NCBI RefSeq assembly: GCF_000820025.1
Contig: NZ_CDBI01000070.1
Span: 862 to 64,861 of the forward strand
Length of the DNA: 64,000 nt
Source of the DNA: Aeromonas popoffii
Lineage (GTDB): Bacteria; Pseudomonadota; Gammaproteobacteria; Enterobacterales; Aeromonadaceae
Reading direction: 5' to 3'
A program made the position numbers and the translations under genes. Of the stretch, positions 45,521 through 54,304 are shown piece after piece; within the stretch, counting starts at the first letter, position 1, and each line of letters starts with the position of its first letter. The notes below the pieces were generated by a model. The model was given only the letters and a program-made list of their open reading frames with translations, searched no databases and had not been told where the DNA came from.

Positions 45521-46894
45521 ATGTTGCCAAGCGCCCTGCACCACCTGTCGACCCTGTCTCGTTTCGCCCTGCCCTTGCTGGCAGCCGCCTTGGTGTTGCC
45601 CCTGCACGCCACTACACCATCCTATCTCACCATAGGCACAGGGGCGCTCAACGGCGTCTACTATCCCGCAGGAGGGGCCATCTGCCGCCTGCTGAACGCA
45701 GATAGCGCCAACCACGGACTGCACTGCGCCGTGCAGAGCACCTCGGGCTCCCTCACCAACCTGAAGGAGCTGAACCAAGGGAAAATCCAGCTGGTGCTGG
45801 TGCAATCGGATGTGGTGCATCATGCCGCCAAGGGCACAGGCCCCTTCGTGGGCCAGCCACCCAACGACCGGCTTCGCAGCCTGTTTCGACTCCATCAGGA
45901 GTCGCTGACCCTGATCGCCAGTGCCAACAGCAACATCAGCACTCTGACCGACATCGAAGGCAAACGGGTCGATCTGGGCAATCCGGGTTCGGGAGAGCGC
46001 GTGACCAGCCAGGCCCTGCTCGATGCCATGGGCTGGCAGGAGAGCAGCTTCGCCCCCGTCATTCCCTCCTCCATCAACAACCAGCTGGAAGGACTCTGCG
46101 ATGGTACCCTGGACGCCGCCTTCATGGTGGCGGGCCATCCCAATCAGCGCATAGGGGATCTGACCGGTCGCTGTCAGGCACGCATCATCCCCATCGAGGG
46201 GGAGCAGATCGATCGTCTGCTCAAGACGCTCCCCTATTATCAGCGCAGCCACATCAGCGCCAATCTCTACCCGGGACAGCCCAGCGACGTCAACACCTTC
46301 GCCGTCACCGCCGAACTGATTGCACTGGACAGCCTGCCAGACACAGAGGTGCGCACTGTGCGCGACGTGCTGACCGCACGGCTCAAGCAGTTCACCCGTC
46401 TGCATCCGGCGCTGACCCCCCTCACCCTGGACTCCATGCAGGCAAAGGCTGAGGTACCGCACCACCCGGGCATGGAGGATGCTGTCCTGCCGCCGCCATC
46501 ACTCATCCCCGAATCCCTGACCCCTGAGGAGTCAGCAGGCTCGGCGGCGACGGCAGCCCAGTCGGCCCAGTCGGCGGCGCAGACCACCGGGGATGGCGCA
46601 GCAGCACAAACCGCAACCTCAGAAGCATTGGCAACCCAGCCCACTGCGGTAGAGTCTGTCTCGACCGCCCTGGCCACTCAGGCTGTGACTGTGGACGCCC
46701 CCTCGGACGCCGTGGCCACGCAAACCGTGACGACGGACCCACCCTCGGCCGCCGTGACCACGCAACCCGCCTCGTCCGCACTCGGCTCGGCGCCAGCCGA
46801 TACGCAAGGGGCGGCGCCCAGTGCCACCAATGGCAGCGACGGCGTGCACCAGCCCCTGCCTGCCACCCCTTCGGCAAGCGTGCCCGTCCAGTAA
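45521..46894 (+). CDS. TAXI-family solute receptor with long Pro/Thr/Ala tail
   Basis: 457 residues from the ATG at 45521, where a signal peptide begins (LSRFALPLLAAALVLPLHAT). Residues to about 330 form a TRAP-associated extracytoplasmic (TAXI) receptor: LTIGTGALNGVYYPAGGAIC, TSGSLTNLKELNQGKIQLVL, VDLGNPGSGERVTS. The last ~120 residues are low complexity, with loose repeats of ATQxVTxDxPSxA. No TRAP permease gene follows, so it is an orphan receptor. The tail is unusual for the family and might serve as a surface or cell-wall linker (inference). The start lacks a good ribosome site; upstream in-frame starts exist but would bury the signal peptide. Confidence 0.82.
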   Translation: MLPSALHHLSTLSRFALPLLAAALVLPLHATTPSYLTIGTGALNGVYYPAGGAICRLLNADSANHGLHCAVQSTSGSLTNLKELNQGKIQLVLVQSDVVHHAAKGTGPFVGQPPNDRLRSLFRLHQESLTLIASANSNISTLTDIEGKRVDLGNPGSGERVTSQALLDAMGWQESSFAPVIPSSINNQLEGLCDGTLDAAFMVAGHPNQRIGDLTGRCQARIIPIEGEQIDRLLKTLPYYQRSHISANLYPGQPSDVNTFAVTAELIALDSLPDTEVRTVRDVLTARLKQFTRLHPALTPLTLDSMQAKAEVPHHPGMEDAVLPPPSLIPESLTPEESAGSAATAAQSAQSAAQTTGDGAAAQTATSEALATQPTAVESVSTALATQAVTVDAPSDAVATQTVTTDPPSAAVTTQPASSALGSAPADTQGAAPSATNGSDGVHQPLPATPSASVPVQ

Positions 46895-46915
46895 TCTCAT
46901 GCACCACCAACGAAA

Positions 46916-46946
46916 GAGGCCACCTGTCAGGGTGGCCTCTTCTTTT
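46916..46946 (+). terminator. Terminator of the TAXI receptor gene
   Basis: GAGGCCACC, loop TGTCAG, GGTGGCCTC (46916-46939) then TTCTTTTG. Confidence 0.85.
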
Positions 46947-47089
46947 GCATTGCTCCTGCGGCCTTGCTCTGTGGCGACTCATACACGATATGGGTCGCCA
47001 CACAGCTGCCGAGCGGTATCTCCCTTCCGGCCCAGTCCAACCGGGTCAGGCGCCCGCCATGAACAGTCTGCCTATCCTGCCGGATCTTG

Positions 47090-48010
47090 TCAGCCTGCTG
47101 CCTTGGGCGCCGCTTGATGACGGGCGTCGGGCTGCAATATCTCCTCCTCCACCCAGTGCAGCAGCTGTTTGATAGCCCGCGACAACACCTGATTCTGACG
47201 CACCACGTACCCCAAGCTGGTGCCGGGAAAATCGGTCAGACGGGCCACGGGGGCGGTGAGCTTGAGGCGCGGATGGAGCGAGAAGTCCGGCACTATGGCC
47301 ACCCCGAAGCCCGCCTCGGCCCAGTCGAGCTGGGCATCCACGCTGCCGACCTCCATGATGCGGCAAGTCGGCAGGCCTAGCAGGGGCAAGGAAGGGTCTA
47401 TCAGCGCCCGGGTGCGGGTATCGTGGCCGAGCAGGATCAGGGTCGGCTCATCAAGGGGATCGCTCTCTCCCGCCTTCGCCCGCGCCTGCCAGCGGGCCAG
47501 CCCGTGTCCCAGCGCGCACCAGGTCACCTGCTGCAACTCGGTGTAGAACAGCGGTTCGCTGCGCTTTTGCGCCATCACGAAGCCAAGATCTGCCTTGCCG
47601 GCCCTGACCAGCTCGGCAGCCTGATCCGAGGTGGTATTGAACAGGGTGAGATCGATGCCGGGAAAGGCCTGCTTGAAGCGCTGGAACGGCTGGATCAGCA
47701 GCAGACGGGAGATGATGTCGCTGGCGGCGATGGCGAGCGTGCCCTGGCTCAGCTGGTTGAGGGCATTGAGATCGGACTGGCACAGCAGCAGCTCGTTGAT
47801 GGCCCGCTCGGCGCTTTGCAGCAGTCGCTCACCGGCCTGGGTCAGCCGAAACGGGCTGCGTTCAATCAGCTTGACCCGGGTGGCCTGCTCCAGGTTCTTG
47901 AGATGCAGGCTGACGTTGGGCTGGGTCATGTGCAATTCGGTGGCGGTCTGGCCGAAATGCTGCAGGCGGGCCAGGGTAACGAAGGTGTGCAGCCAGTGAA
48001 TATCCAGCAT
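47090..48010 (-). CDS. LysR-family regulator divergent from the purA-like gene
   Basis: 306 residues from the ATG at 48010 (GAGGA six bases upstream). The DNA-binding domain starts MLDIHWLHTFVTLARLQHFG, with the recognition helix region MTQPNVSLHLKNLEQ. The co-inducer domain includes GTLAIAASDIISRLLLIQPF, HGLARWQARAKAG and GFGVAIVPDFSLH. It is transcribed away from the purA-like gene across a very AT-rich 183-base gap, the usual layout for a LysR protein controlling its neighbour; this suggests, but does not prove, that it regulates that gene. Confidence 0.9.
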   Translation of the reverse strand: MLDIHWLHTFVTLARLQHFGQTATELHMTQPNVSLHLKNLEQATRVKLIERSPFRLTQAGERLLQSAERAINELLLCQSDLNALNQLSQGTLAIAASDIISRLLLIQPFQRFKQAFPGIDLTLFNTTSDQAAELVRAGKADLGFVMAQKRSEPLFYTELQQVTWCALGHGLARWQARAKAGESDPLDEPTLILLGHDTRTRALIDPSLPLLGLPTCRIMEVGSVDAQLDWAEAGFGVAIVPDFSLHPRLKLTAPVARLTDFPGTSLGYVVRQNQVLSRAIKQLLHWVEEEILQPDARHQAAPKAAG

Positions 48011-48089
48011 GGGGATCCTCTTGTTTTTCCACATCTGCGCCCATGACGCGGGCCAGCGCGGCAATACGGGACGTCTTGCCGGTAAATTC

Positions 48090-48193
48090 GCCACAATTAT
48101 ATGGTTTTCTTATTGGAATTATAAAGATAATTAATTTTTCTAATCCGCCGCAGCCTCCTAGGATGGACGCCTAACGTCTTAGGAGAAAGAGTC
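48090..48193 (+). promoter_or_regulatory. AT-rich divergent control region, LysR gene / purA-like gene
   Basis: Between about 48090 and 48150 the sequence turns sharply AT-rich (ATTATATGG, AATTATAAAG, TAATTAAT), with several T-N11-A arrangements such as LysR proteins bind. AGGAGA lies at 48181-48186 before the purA-like start. Exact boxes cannot be assigned by eye. Confidence 0.45.
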
Positions 48194-49450
48194 ATGTCGT
48201 CTATCGTAGTCGTAGGTGCTAACTGGGGTGATGAAGGCAAAGGCCGCATCGTCGATTATCTGGCAGGTCAATCCGCCGCCAGCATCCGTTTTCAGGGCGG
48301 CAACAACGCCGGCCACACCGTCGTCAACGACCTGGGCACCTTCAAGCTGCACCAGTTGCCGAGCGGCGTATTCAACCCGGAGTGCCTGGTTGTCCTCGGC
48401 CCTGGCATGGTCATCAGCCCCGAGCCATTGACCCGCGAGCTGGCTGAAGTGAACGCCGCCGGCGTGACCCCGAAACTGGCCATCTCTGATCGCGCCACCT
48501 TCTGTCTGCCGATCCATGCGCTGGAAGATACCCTGGAAGAAGTCCGTCTGGGTGATGGCGCCTATGGCTCCACCCGCCAGGGCATAGCCCCGGCTTACGG
48601 TGATCGGGTCATGAAAAAAGCGATCCTGGTCGGCTGGCTGAAGCAGCCAGAGGTGCTGGTTGAGCGCATCCAGTTCTTCCTCGACTGGAAACTGCCGCAG
48701 CTCAAAGCCCTCTACCCGAGCTTCGAGTTCAGCCAGACCGCCCAGGAAATGGCCGATTGGCTGCTGGAAGTCTCCGCCCCCTGGATCGACGCTGTCTGCA
48801 ACGTCAGCGAGCCGCTCAAGGCCATCCAGGCCCAGAACGGCACCCTGCTGTTCGAAGCCCAGCTGGGCGCCGGCCGTGACCTCATCTACGGTGAGTACCC
48901 CTGGGTGACCTCTTCCCACGTTTCCGGCGCCTACGCCGGTATCGGTGGCGGCCTGCCGGCTCTGCGCCCCGAGCGCGTGATTGCCGTGGCCAAGGCGTTC
49001 AGTACCTCTGTCGGTACCGGCACCCTGATCACCGCCATGGAGAATCAGGAAGAGTTCCGCAAGTTCGCCAACGAGTTCGGTGCCACCACCGGCCGTCCCC
49101 GTGACATCGGCTACTTCGACGCTGTTGCCACCAAGCAGGGTCTGGAGATCCAGGCCGCCAACGAGATCGCCCTGACCAAGCTGGACTGCCTCTCCGGCAT
49201 GCCGGATCTGAAGATCTGCGTGGCCTACGAAGGCGCCAACACCGAGAACCCCATCTGGCCGCAGACCGCCGGTCTGAAGCCGGTGTACGAGTCCATGGAA
49301 GCCTGGAGCGAAGACATCTCTCACATCCGCAAGTTCGAAGACTTGCCCAAGGCTGCCCAGCACTATGTGCTGCGCATCGAAGCCCTGCTGGGTGTGCCGG
49401 TTCCCATGGTCTCCGTCGGCCCGGGCCGCGAGCAGATGATACTGCGCTAA
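48194..49450 (+). CDS. purA: Divergent adenylosuccinate synthetase (PurA-like)
   Basis: 418 residues. The GTP loop GANWGDEGKGRIVD keeps catalytic Asp13, and NAGHT keeps His41, so IMP + aspartate + GTP chemistry is plausible. It diverges from E. coli-type PurA (432 residues): the usual TTGRPRR/TTGRRRR loop reads TTGRPRDIGYFD, and the protein ends right at REQMILR, without the usual last few residues. The gene lies opposite a LysR regulator and before a strong terminator, rather than in the hfq-hfl-purA region where the standard gene normally sits. It may be a second, specialised PurA. The intact Asp in WGDEGKG argues against the phage PurZ type. Confidence 0.85.
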   Translation: MSSIVVVGANWGDEGKGRIVDYLAGQSAASIRFQGGNNAGHTVVNDLGTFKLHQLPSGVFNPECLVVLGPGMVISPEPLTRELAEVNAAGVTPKLAISDRATFCLPIHALEDTLEEVRLGDGAYGSTRQGIAPAYGDRVMKKAILVGWLKQPEVLVERIQFFLDWKLPQLKALYPSFEFSQTAQEMADWLLEVSAPWIDAVCNVSEPLKAIQAQNGTLLFEAQLGAGRDLIYGEYPWVTSSHVSGAYAGIGGGLPALRPERVIAVAKAFSTSVGTGTLITAMENQEEFRKFANEFGATTGRPRDIGYFDAVATKQGLEIQAANEIALTKLDCLSGMPDLKICVAYEGANTENPIWPQTAGLKPVYESMEAWSEDISHIRKFEDLPKAAQHYVLRIEALLGVPVPMVSVGPGREQMILR

Positions 49451-49480
49451 GCTCCCTGCGCAGCTGCCAGCAAGATGTCA

Positions 49481-49511
49481 AAACCGGCCTCACAGAGGCC
49501 GGTTTTTTTAT
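49481..49511 (+). terminator. Terminator of the purA-like gene
   Basis: AAACCGGCCTC, loop ACA, GAGGCCGGTTT followed by more Ts. The rest of the gap to tyrS (49512-49700) shows no gene. Confidence 0.92.
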
Positions 49512-49701
49512 GGCCACCGCACTATAAGCTGACCGCCGAGGGACAGGCAGGAACGAGCCCCATCCGCAAGAACGACTCCCGGCGACAGGCGCCATGCAGG
49601 CGGCCAGCAACTTCAGCTGGAGAGCGTCCACCTCTGTATGCTCTATCGCAACCTTCTGAAACAGGAAGGCTGATCCCCACTAGCGCAGGGAATAACGCAA
49701 C

Positions 49702-49730
49702 AAAAAGGCCTCCGCAAGGGAGGCCTTTCT
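49702..49730 (-). terminator. Terminator of tyrS
   Basis: On the minus strand AAAGGCCTCC, loop CTTGC, GGAGGCCTTT then TTG. Ten perfect pairs, 35 bases after the tyrS stop. Confidence 0.88.
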
Positions 49731-49764
49731 TATGGCAGTGCCGGGCTGAGATGGCAATGACGGC

Positions 49765-50964
49765 TTACTTGACGGTCACCCGGGCAAACTTGCGCTTGCC
49801 AACCTGATAGACGGCGGTACCGGCACCTACCAGTGCCTTTCCATCTTCCAGCTTTGCGCCGTCAACCTTGACCGCGCCCTGCTTGATCATCCGCAGTGCT
49901 TCTGAGGTGGTGGCCACCAGATCGGCATCCTTGAGCAGGTTGGCAATGGCCAGCCCTTCCCCTTCCAGCGCCAGTTCGACTTCCGGCATCTCGTCCGGCA
50001 TGGCGTTCTTGGAGAAGCGCTGGGTGAAATCTTCGTGGGCCGCTTCGGCTGCCGCTTCGTCGTGATAACGGGCGATGATCTCTTTAGCCAGCCAGATCTT
50101 CACATCACGAGGATTCAGGGTGTTCGCGGCGATACCGGCCTTGAACTCTTCAATCTCGGCCAAGGGGCGAGAGGAGAGCAGCTCGTAGTAGTTCCACATC
50201 AGGGTGTCGGTGATGGACATGATCTTGCCGAACATCTCGCCCGGGGCATCGTGCACGCCTATGTAGTTGGCGGCAGACTTGGACATCTTCTTGACGCCAT
50301 CCAGACCCACCAGCAGCGGCATCATCAGCACGCACTGTGCGGCCATGCCGGCATCTTTTTGCAGCTCGCGGCCCATCAGCAGGTTGAACTTCTGATCGGT
50401 ACCGCCCAGCTCGACGTCCGCCTTCAGCGCGACCGAGTCATAGCCTTGCAGCAGCGGATAGAGGAATTCGTGAATCGCGATGGATTGGCCGCCGGTGTAG
50501 CGCTTTTTGAAGTCGTCGCGTTCCATCATGCGAGCCACGGTCTGCTTGGCCGCCAGCTTGATCATGCCGGTCGCGCCCAGCTCGCCCAGCCAGCTGGAGT
50601 TGTACTCGATACGGGTCTTGGCAGGATCGAGGATCTTGAACGCCTGCTCGGCATAAGTGAGGGCGTTGTGCTTGATGGCCTCTTCAGAGAGCGGCGGACG
50701 GGTGCTGTTCTTGCCGGAGGGGTCACCCACCATGGCAGTGAAATCACCGATCAACAGGATGATCTCATGGCCCAGATCCTGGAAGGTCTTCAGTTTGTTG
50801 AGGATCACGGTATGACCCAGGTGAATGTCGGGAGCCGTCGGGTCCATCCCCAGCTTGATGCGCAGCGGGCGCCCTTCCTTCAACTTGGCGACAAGTTCTT
50901 CTTCAACCAGAATTTCTTCCGCTCCGCGCTTGATCTCGGCTAGCGCCACCTCGAGCTGGGACAT
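49765..50964 (-). CDS. tyrS: Tyrosyl-tRNA synthetase
   Basis: 399 residues from the ATG at 50964 (GGAG nine bases upstream; a TTG at 50979 is an unlikely alternative). Class I signature HLGH (residues 48-51, in [13 protein letters not shown]) and [12 protein letters not shown] are intact. The C-terminal S4-like RNA-binding domain ends the protein ([32 protein letters not shown]). The [11 protein letters not shown] form marks the TyrS group found in many gammaproteobacteria beside mepM and anmK. It is divergent from mepM. Confidence 0.96.
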   Translation of the reverse strand: MSQLEVALAEIKRGAEEILVEEELVAKLKEGRPLRIKLGMDPTAPDIHLGHTVILNKLKTFQDLGHEIILLIGDFTAMVGDPSGKNSTRPPLSEEAIKHNALTYAEQAFKILDPAKTRIEYNSSWLGELGATGMIKLAAKQTVARMMERDDFKKRYTGGQSIAIHEFLYPLLQGYDSVALKADVELGGTDQKFNLLMGRELQKDAGMAAQCVLMMPLLVGLDGVKKMSKSAANYIGVHDAPGEMFGKIMSITDTLMWNYYELLSSRPLAEIEEFKAGIAANTLNPRDVKIWLAKEIIARYHDEAAAEAAHEDFTQRFSKNAMPDEMPEVELALEGEGLAIANLLKDADLVATTSEALRMIKQGAVKVDGAKLEDGKALVGAGTAVYQVGKRKFARVTVK

Positions 50965-51074
50965 TTTTTGACTCTCCAATCACGATTCCACAGGGCCAAA
51001 CATATTACTGGAATGGCGAGCTAATTGGAAAGGCTGTAAAATCCATCCATTCTGCCCGACTTCATCTGCTTCTC

Positions 51075-52397
51075 ATGGTTATTTGGCACGCCTTCAACGC
51101 ACTTCCCCACTGGCACCGCAAGATGGTGCTGATCCTGAGCATCATGGTGATGATGCTGGCTGCCTGGCCAAGCGAACAGGCGGTCGCAACCCGGGTCGAT
51201 GAAAACGGCAACGTTTTTGCCGCCGAGCCGCAAGCCGACGAGGGCGAGCTGCTGGCCCAGACCGAGCTGCCCGTCACCCCGCCCAAGCCCAGCTATGTCA
51301 CCAAACAGGTGAAGGTGCACCGGGGCGACAACATGGGAGTCATCTTCCAGCGCCTTGGCCTCAGCACCACGGATCTGCACCTCATCGATCAGCTCGATGG
51401 CACGGATCCCCTGCGCCGGCTCAAACCCGGCCAGGAGCTCACCTTCAAGCTCACCAAACATGGCATGCTGCACAGCCTCTATTACCCCCACAGCCTGGAG
51501 CAGGCGCTGAAAGTGAACCGCAAGGCGGATCGCTTCGTCGCCAAACCGGTCAAGCTGGAACTCGATACCCGCGAGCAGGTGGCCAAAGGCGAGATCCGCT
51601 CCAGCTTCTGGGGTGCCGCCGCCGAGGCGGGCATGACAGAAGTTCAGATCATGAACCTGGCAGCCATCTTCGGCTGGGACATCGACTTCGCTCAGGACCT
51701 GCAACCCGGGGACAGCTTTCGGGTGGTCTATCAGGAGAAGTATCAGGATGACGAGCGGGTCGCCTCCGGCGATATCCTGGCCGCCGAATTCGTCAACCAG
51801 GGCACCGCTTACCGCGCCGTGCTCAATGAAGATGGCAACTACTACACGCCGGAAGGCAAGGCGATGCGCAAAAGCTTCCTGCGCGCCCCGGTCAACTTCA
51901 AATACATCAGCTCCAACTTCAACCCGCGCCGCCTCCACCCGGTCACCGGCAAGATCCGCCCCCACAACGGCATCGACTATGTGGCTCCTGTAGGCACCCC
52001 CATCATGGCGGCGGGCTCCGGCCAAGTGGTGGCCGCCGGCCACAACCAGTTCAACGGCAACTACGTCTTCATCAAGCACGCCGGCAACTTCGTGACCAAA
52101 TACCTGCATCTGTCCAAACGCACCGTCGATAAAGGGCAGCGAGTGAAACAGGGACAGACCATTGGCACCCTGGGGGGCACAGGCCGGGTGACAGGCCCGC
52201 ACCTGCACTATGAGTTCGTGGTGGGCGGCATTCACAAGAACCCGCGCACCCTCACCCTGCCACAGGCTGAAACCCTGACCGGACGGGAGCTGGCCAATTT
52301 CAGGAAGCTGGCGATGCCGCAACTGGCCAAACTCGACCAACTTGACAAGCCTGAGCTGCAGCTGGCTCAGAACAAACGGGACAATCGTGGTGGCTAA
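51075..52397 (+). CDS. mepM: M23 murein DD-endopeptidase (MepM-like)
   Basis: 440 residues. An N-terminal hydrophobic segment (MVLILSIMVMMLAAWP) anchors or exports it; an OapA/LysM-like region (VKVHRGDNMGVIFQRLGLST to LKPGQELTFKL) binds peptidoglycan; the C-terminal LytM domain has the zinc ligands in RPHNGIDYVAPVGTPI and GPHLHYEF. It cleaves D-Ala-mDAP crosslinks to permit wall growth. It is followed after 21 bases by anmK, a peptidoglycan-recycling kinase, suggesting a cell-wall operon. Confidence 0.94.
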   Translation: MVIWHAFNALPHWHRKMVLILSIMVMMLAAWPSEQAVATRVDENGNVFAAEPQADEGELLAQTELPVTPPKPSYVTKQVKVHRGDNMGVIFQRLGLSTTDLHLIDQLDGTDPLRRLKPGQELTFKLTKHGMLHSLYYPHSLEQALKVNRKADRFVAKPVKLELDTREQVAKGEIRSSFWGAAAEAGMTEVQIMNLAAIFGWDIDFAQDLQPGDSFRVVYQEKYQDDERVASGDILAAEFVNQGTAYRAVLNEDGNYYTPEGKAMRKSFLRAPVNFKYISSNFNPRRLHPVTGKIRPHNGIDYVAPVGTPIMAAGSGQVVAAGHNQFNGNYVFIKHAGNFVTKYLHLSKRTVDKGQRVKQGQTIGTLGGTGRVTGPHLHYEFVVGGIHKNPRTLTLPQAETLTGRELANFRKLAMPQLAKLDQLDKPELQLAQNKRDNRGG

Positions 52398-52418
52398 GTG
52401 GCCGCCAAGGAGTGGGGA

Positions 52419-53537
52419 ATGAAAGAGCGCTATATCGGACTGATGTCAGGCACCAGTATGGATGGGATCGATGCCGTGCTGGTGATGATCGACGGCGATG
52501 AACTGCGGGTCGAAGCGGCACTCTGCCACCCCTGGCCCACGGCCCGTGAGCTGCACGCCCTCAGCACTCCGGGCGAGAACGAAATAGACAGGATGGGCGT
52601 GGCCGACAATCTGGTGGCCCGCGAGTTTGCTGCCGCCACCCACGCCCTGCTCGCCAAGGCGGGGCTGACCCCTGAAGATATTCGCGCCATCGGCAGCCAT
52701 GGCCAGACCATACGCCACCGCCCTCAGCTCGGCTTTACCCTGCAGATCGGCAATGCCGCCCTGTTGGCCGCGCTGACCGGCATCGACGTTATTGCCGATT
52801 TTCGCACCATGGACATGGCCCTCGGCGGTCAGGGGGCGCCGCTGGTGCCCGCTTTCCATCAGGCACTGTTTGCCAAACCCGGCGCCCTGCGGGTGGTGCT
52901 GAACCTCGGCGGCATCGCCAATATCTCGGTGCTGCCGGGCAATCCCGGTGGGGTGTATGGCTTTGATACCGGCCCTGCCAACACCCTGCTCGATGGCTGG
53001 TATCGCCGTCATCAGCCAGACGGCGGCAACTACGACGCCGGTGGTAAATGGGCCGCCAGCGGCCAGCTTATTCCTGACCTGCTTGGAAAGCTGCTGGCTC
53101 ACCCCTACTTCGCCGCCGCCGCCCCCAAGAGCACCGGGCGGGAGATGTTCACCCTCGATTGGCTCGATGGCGAGCTGGCAGGCACTGCATACGCCCCCGT
53201 GGATGTGCAGCGCACCCTGCAGGCACTCACCTGCCACAGCATCGCCCGTCAGCTGCCCGCCCAGCCCGAGGCAGTCGGTACCAGCCAACCCAAAGCCGAG
53301 CTGTTTGTCTGCGGCGGCGGCGCCCATAACACCCCGCTGCTGGCGGAACTCGCCAGCCTGCTGCCCTGCTGGCACATCGCCAGTACCTTTGATCTGGGGA
53401 TAGCCCCCGACTGGGCAGAGGGGGCGGCGTTTGCCTGGCTGGCACAGCGCTTTATCCATCGCAAGCCGGGCAACCTGCCCGCGGTCACCGGCGCCAGTCG
53501 CCCGGCCGTGCTGGGTGCCCTCTACCTCGCCGGATAA
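52419..53537 (+). CDS. anmK: 1,6-anhydro-N-acetylmuramic acid kinase
   Basis: 372 residues from the ATG at 52419 (AAGGAG six bases upstream). It phosphorylates anhydro-MurNAc to MurNAc-6-phosphate in muropeptide recycling. Family signatures: GLMSGTSMDGIDAVL at the N-terminus, GSHGQTIRHRP, VLNLGGIANISVLPG, GFDTGPANTLLDGW and the C-terminal VCGGGAHNTPLL and PDWAEGAAFAWLA. All motifs and the usual length are present. The AnmK start at 52419 is preferred over the open frame seven codons upstream. Confidence 0.96.
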   Translation: MKERYIGLMSGTSMDGIDAVLVMIDGDELRVEAALCHPWPTARELHALSTPGENEIDRMGVADNLVAREFAAATHALLAKAGLTPEDIRAIGSHGQTIRHRPQLGFTLQIGNAALLAALTGIDVIADFRTMDMALGGQGAPLVPAFHQALFAKPGALRVVLNLGGIANISVLPGNPGGVYGFDTGPANTLLDGWYRRHQPDGGNYDAGGKWAASGQLIPDLLGKLLAHPYFAAAAPKSTGREMFTLDWLDGELAGTAYAPVDVQRTLQALTCHSIARQLPAQPEAVGTSQPKAELFVCGGGAHNTPLLAELASLLPCWHIASTFDLGIAPDWAEGAAFAWLAQRFIHRKPGNLPAVTGASRPAVLGALYLAG

Positions 53538-54304
53538 CTGACACCGGGTGCCCCCATCCCGAGCGCTGATCCAGACCCGCCCCCTTGTGCGCCTGCCTAC
53601 CACTGACCCGCGTCACGCAGGCGGGCAAGCCACCATCTTGCTCCACCATCACAACCGCTCACAGGACGACTGCCCACTTATGGCATATTTATCTCGCTAT
53701 TTTGGGCGGCCAACATCATCAAAATAAGCACACAAGCGGCGATTCAAGTGCAATAACAAAATATCGCCTATGCAATGTATTGAATTATATTCCAGCCACA
53801 TCTTTATTAGTCTTTGCATGACCTTGGGTTAGCATATTTTTAGCGAACTGGATAGATCCCCAAAACGATTAAAATTACATATCCATGCAAAATAAAAACG
53901 GTTATCCGCAAGATGACGCATATTTTTAACGCATCATTCACAGCGCTGCCCCATCCCCACAGAGGGATAAACCCAGTCCACACGGGCTCGCCCGCGATGC
54001 CAACCCTGTTTGAACCACCTCGGAATGGTATTCACCCTGAATTGAATAGCAAAACAGCTATATTTTCGAGCGTTGACCTATCTCATAGAAACGAAATCCC
54101 GGTTTGCATCCCCTGATAGCCACTCATAGAATCGCCATGTCTGACATATCTACCCTGTCCCGCCCTCTCTTATCCCATTCAGCTATTGGGTGGATCACAA
54201 ATAATAACCGGGGATGCCGCCGCTGGTGCAGTAGCCATGGCGCACAACAAGATGGGGTAAACCTGTATCTGAATTAACAAAAAATATTAAAAAGAGGCAT
54301 ATCT
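53538..54304. other. 767-base gap without a supported gene
   Basis: After about 53680 the composition shifts to AT-rich, unlike the GC-rich genes either side. Short open frames (78 and 67 codons) have no ribosome site or recognisable protein sequence. I see no tRNA, IS or clear terminator. It probably holds the promoter of the triple-RidA gene; AAAAAGAGGCAT before 54305 supplies its ribosome site. Confidence 0.5.

Noticed and set aside
48194-49450. Phage-type PurZ (2-aminoadenylosuccinate synthetase) in place of PurA
   Set aside because: The Asp of WGDEGKG, which PurZ lacks as I recall, is present, and no other Z-genome genes are nearby.
53585-54116. Short ORFs in the gap before the triple-RidA gene
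   Set aside because: No ribosome sites, no recognisable protein sequence, and AT-rich composition that yields chance frames.
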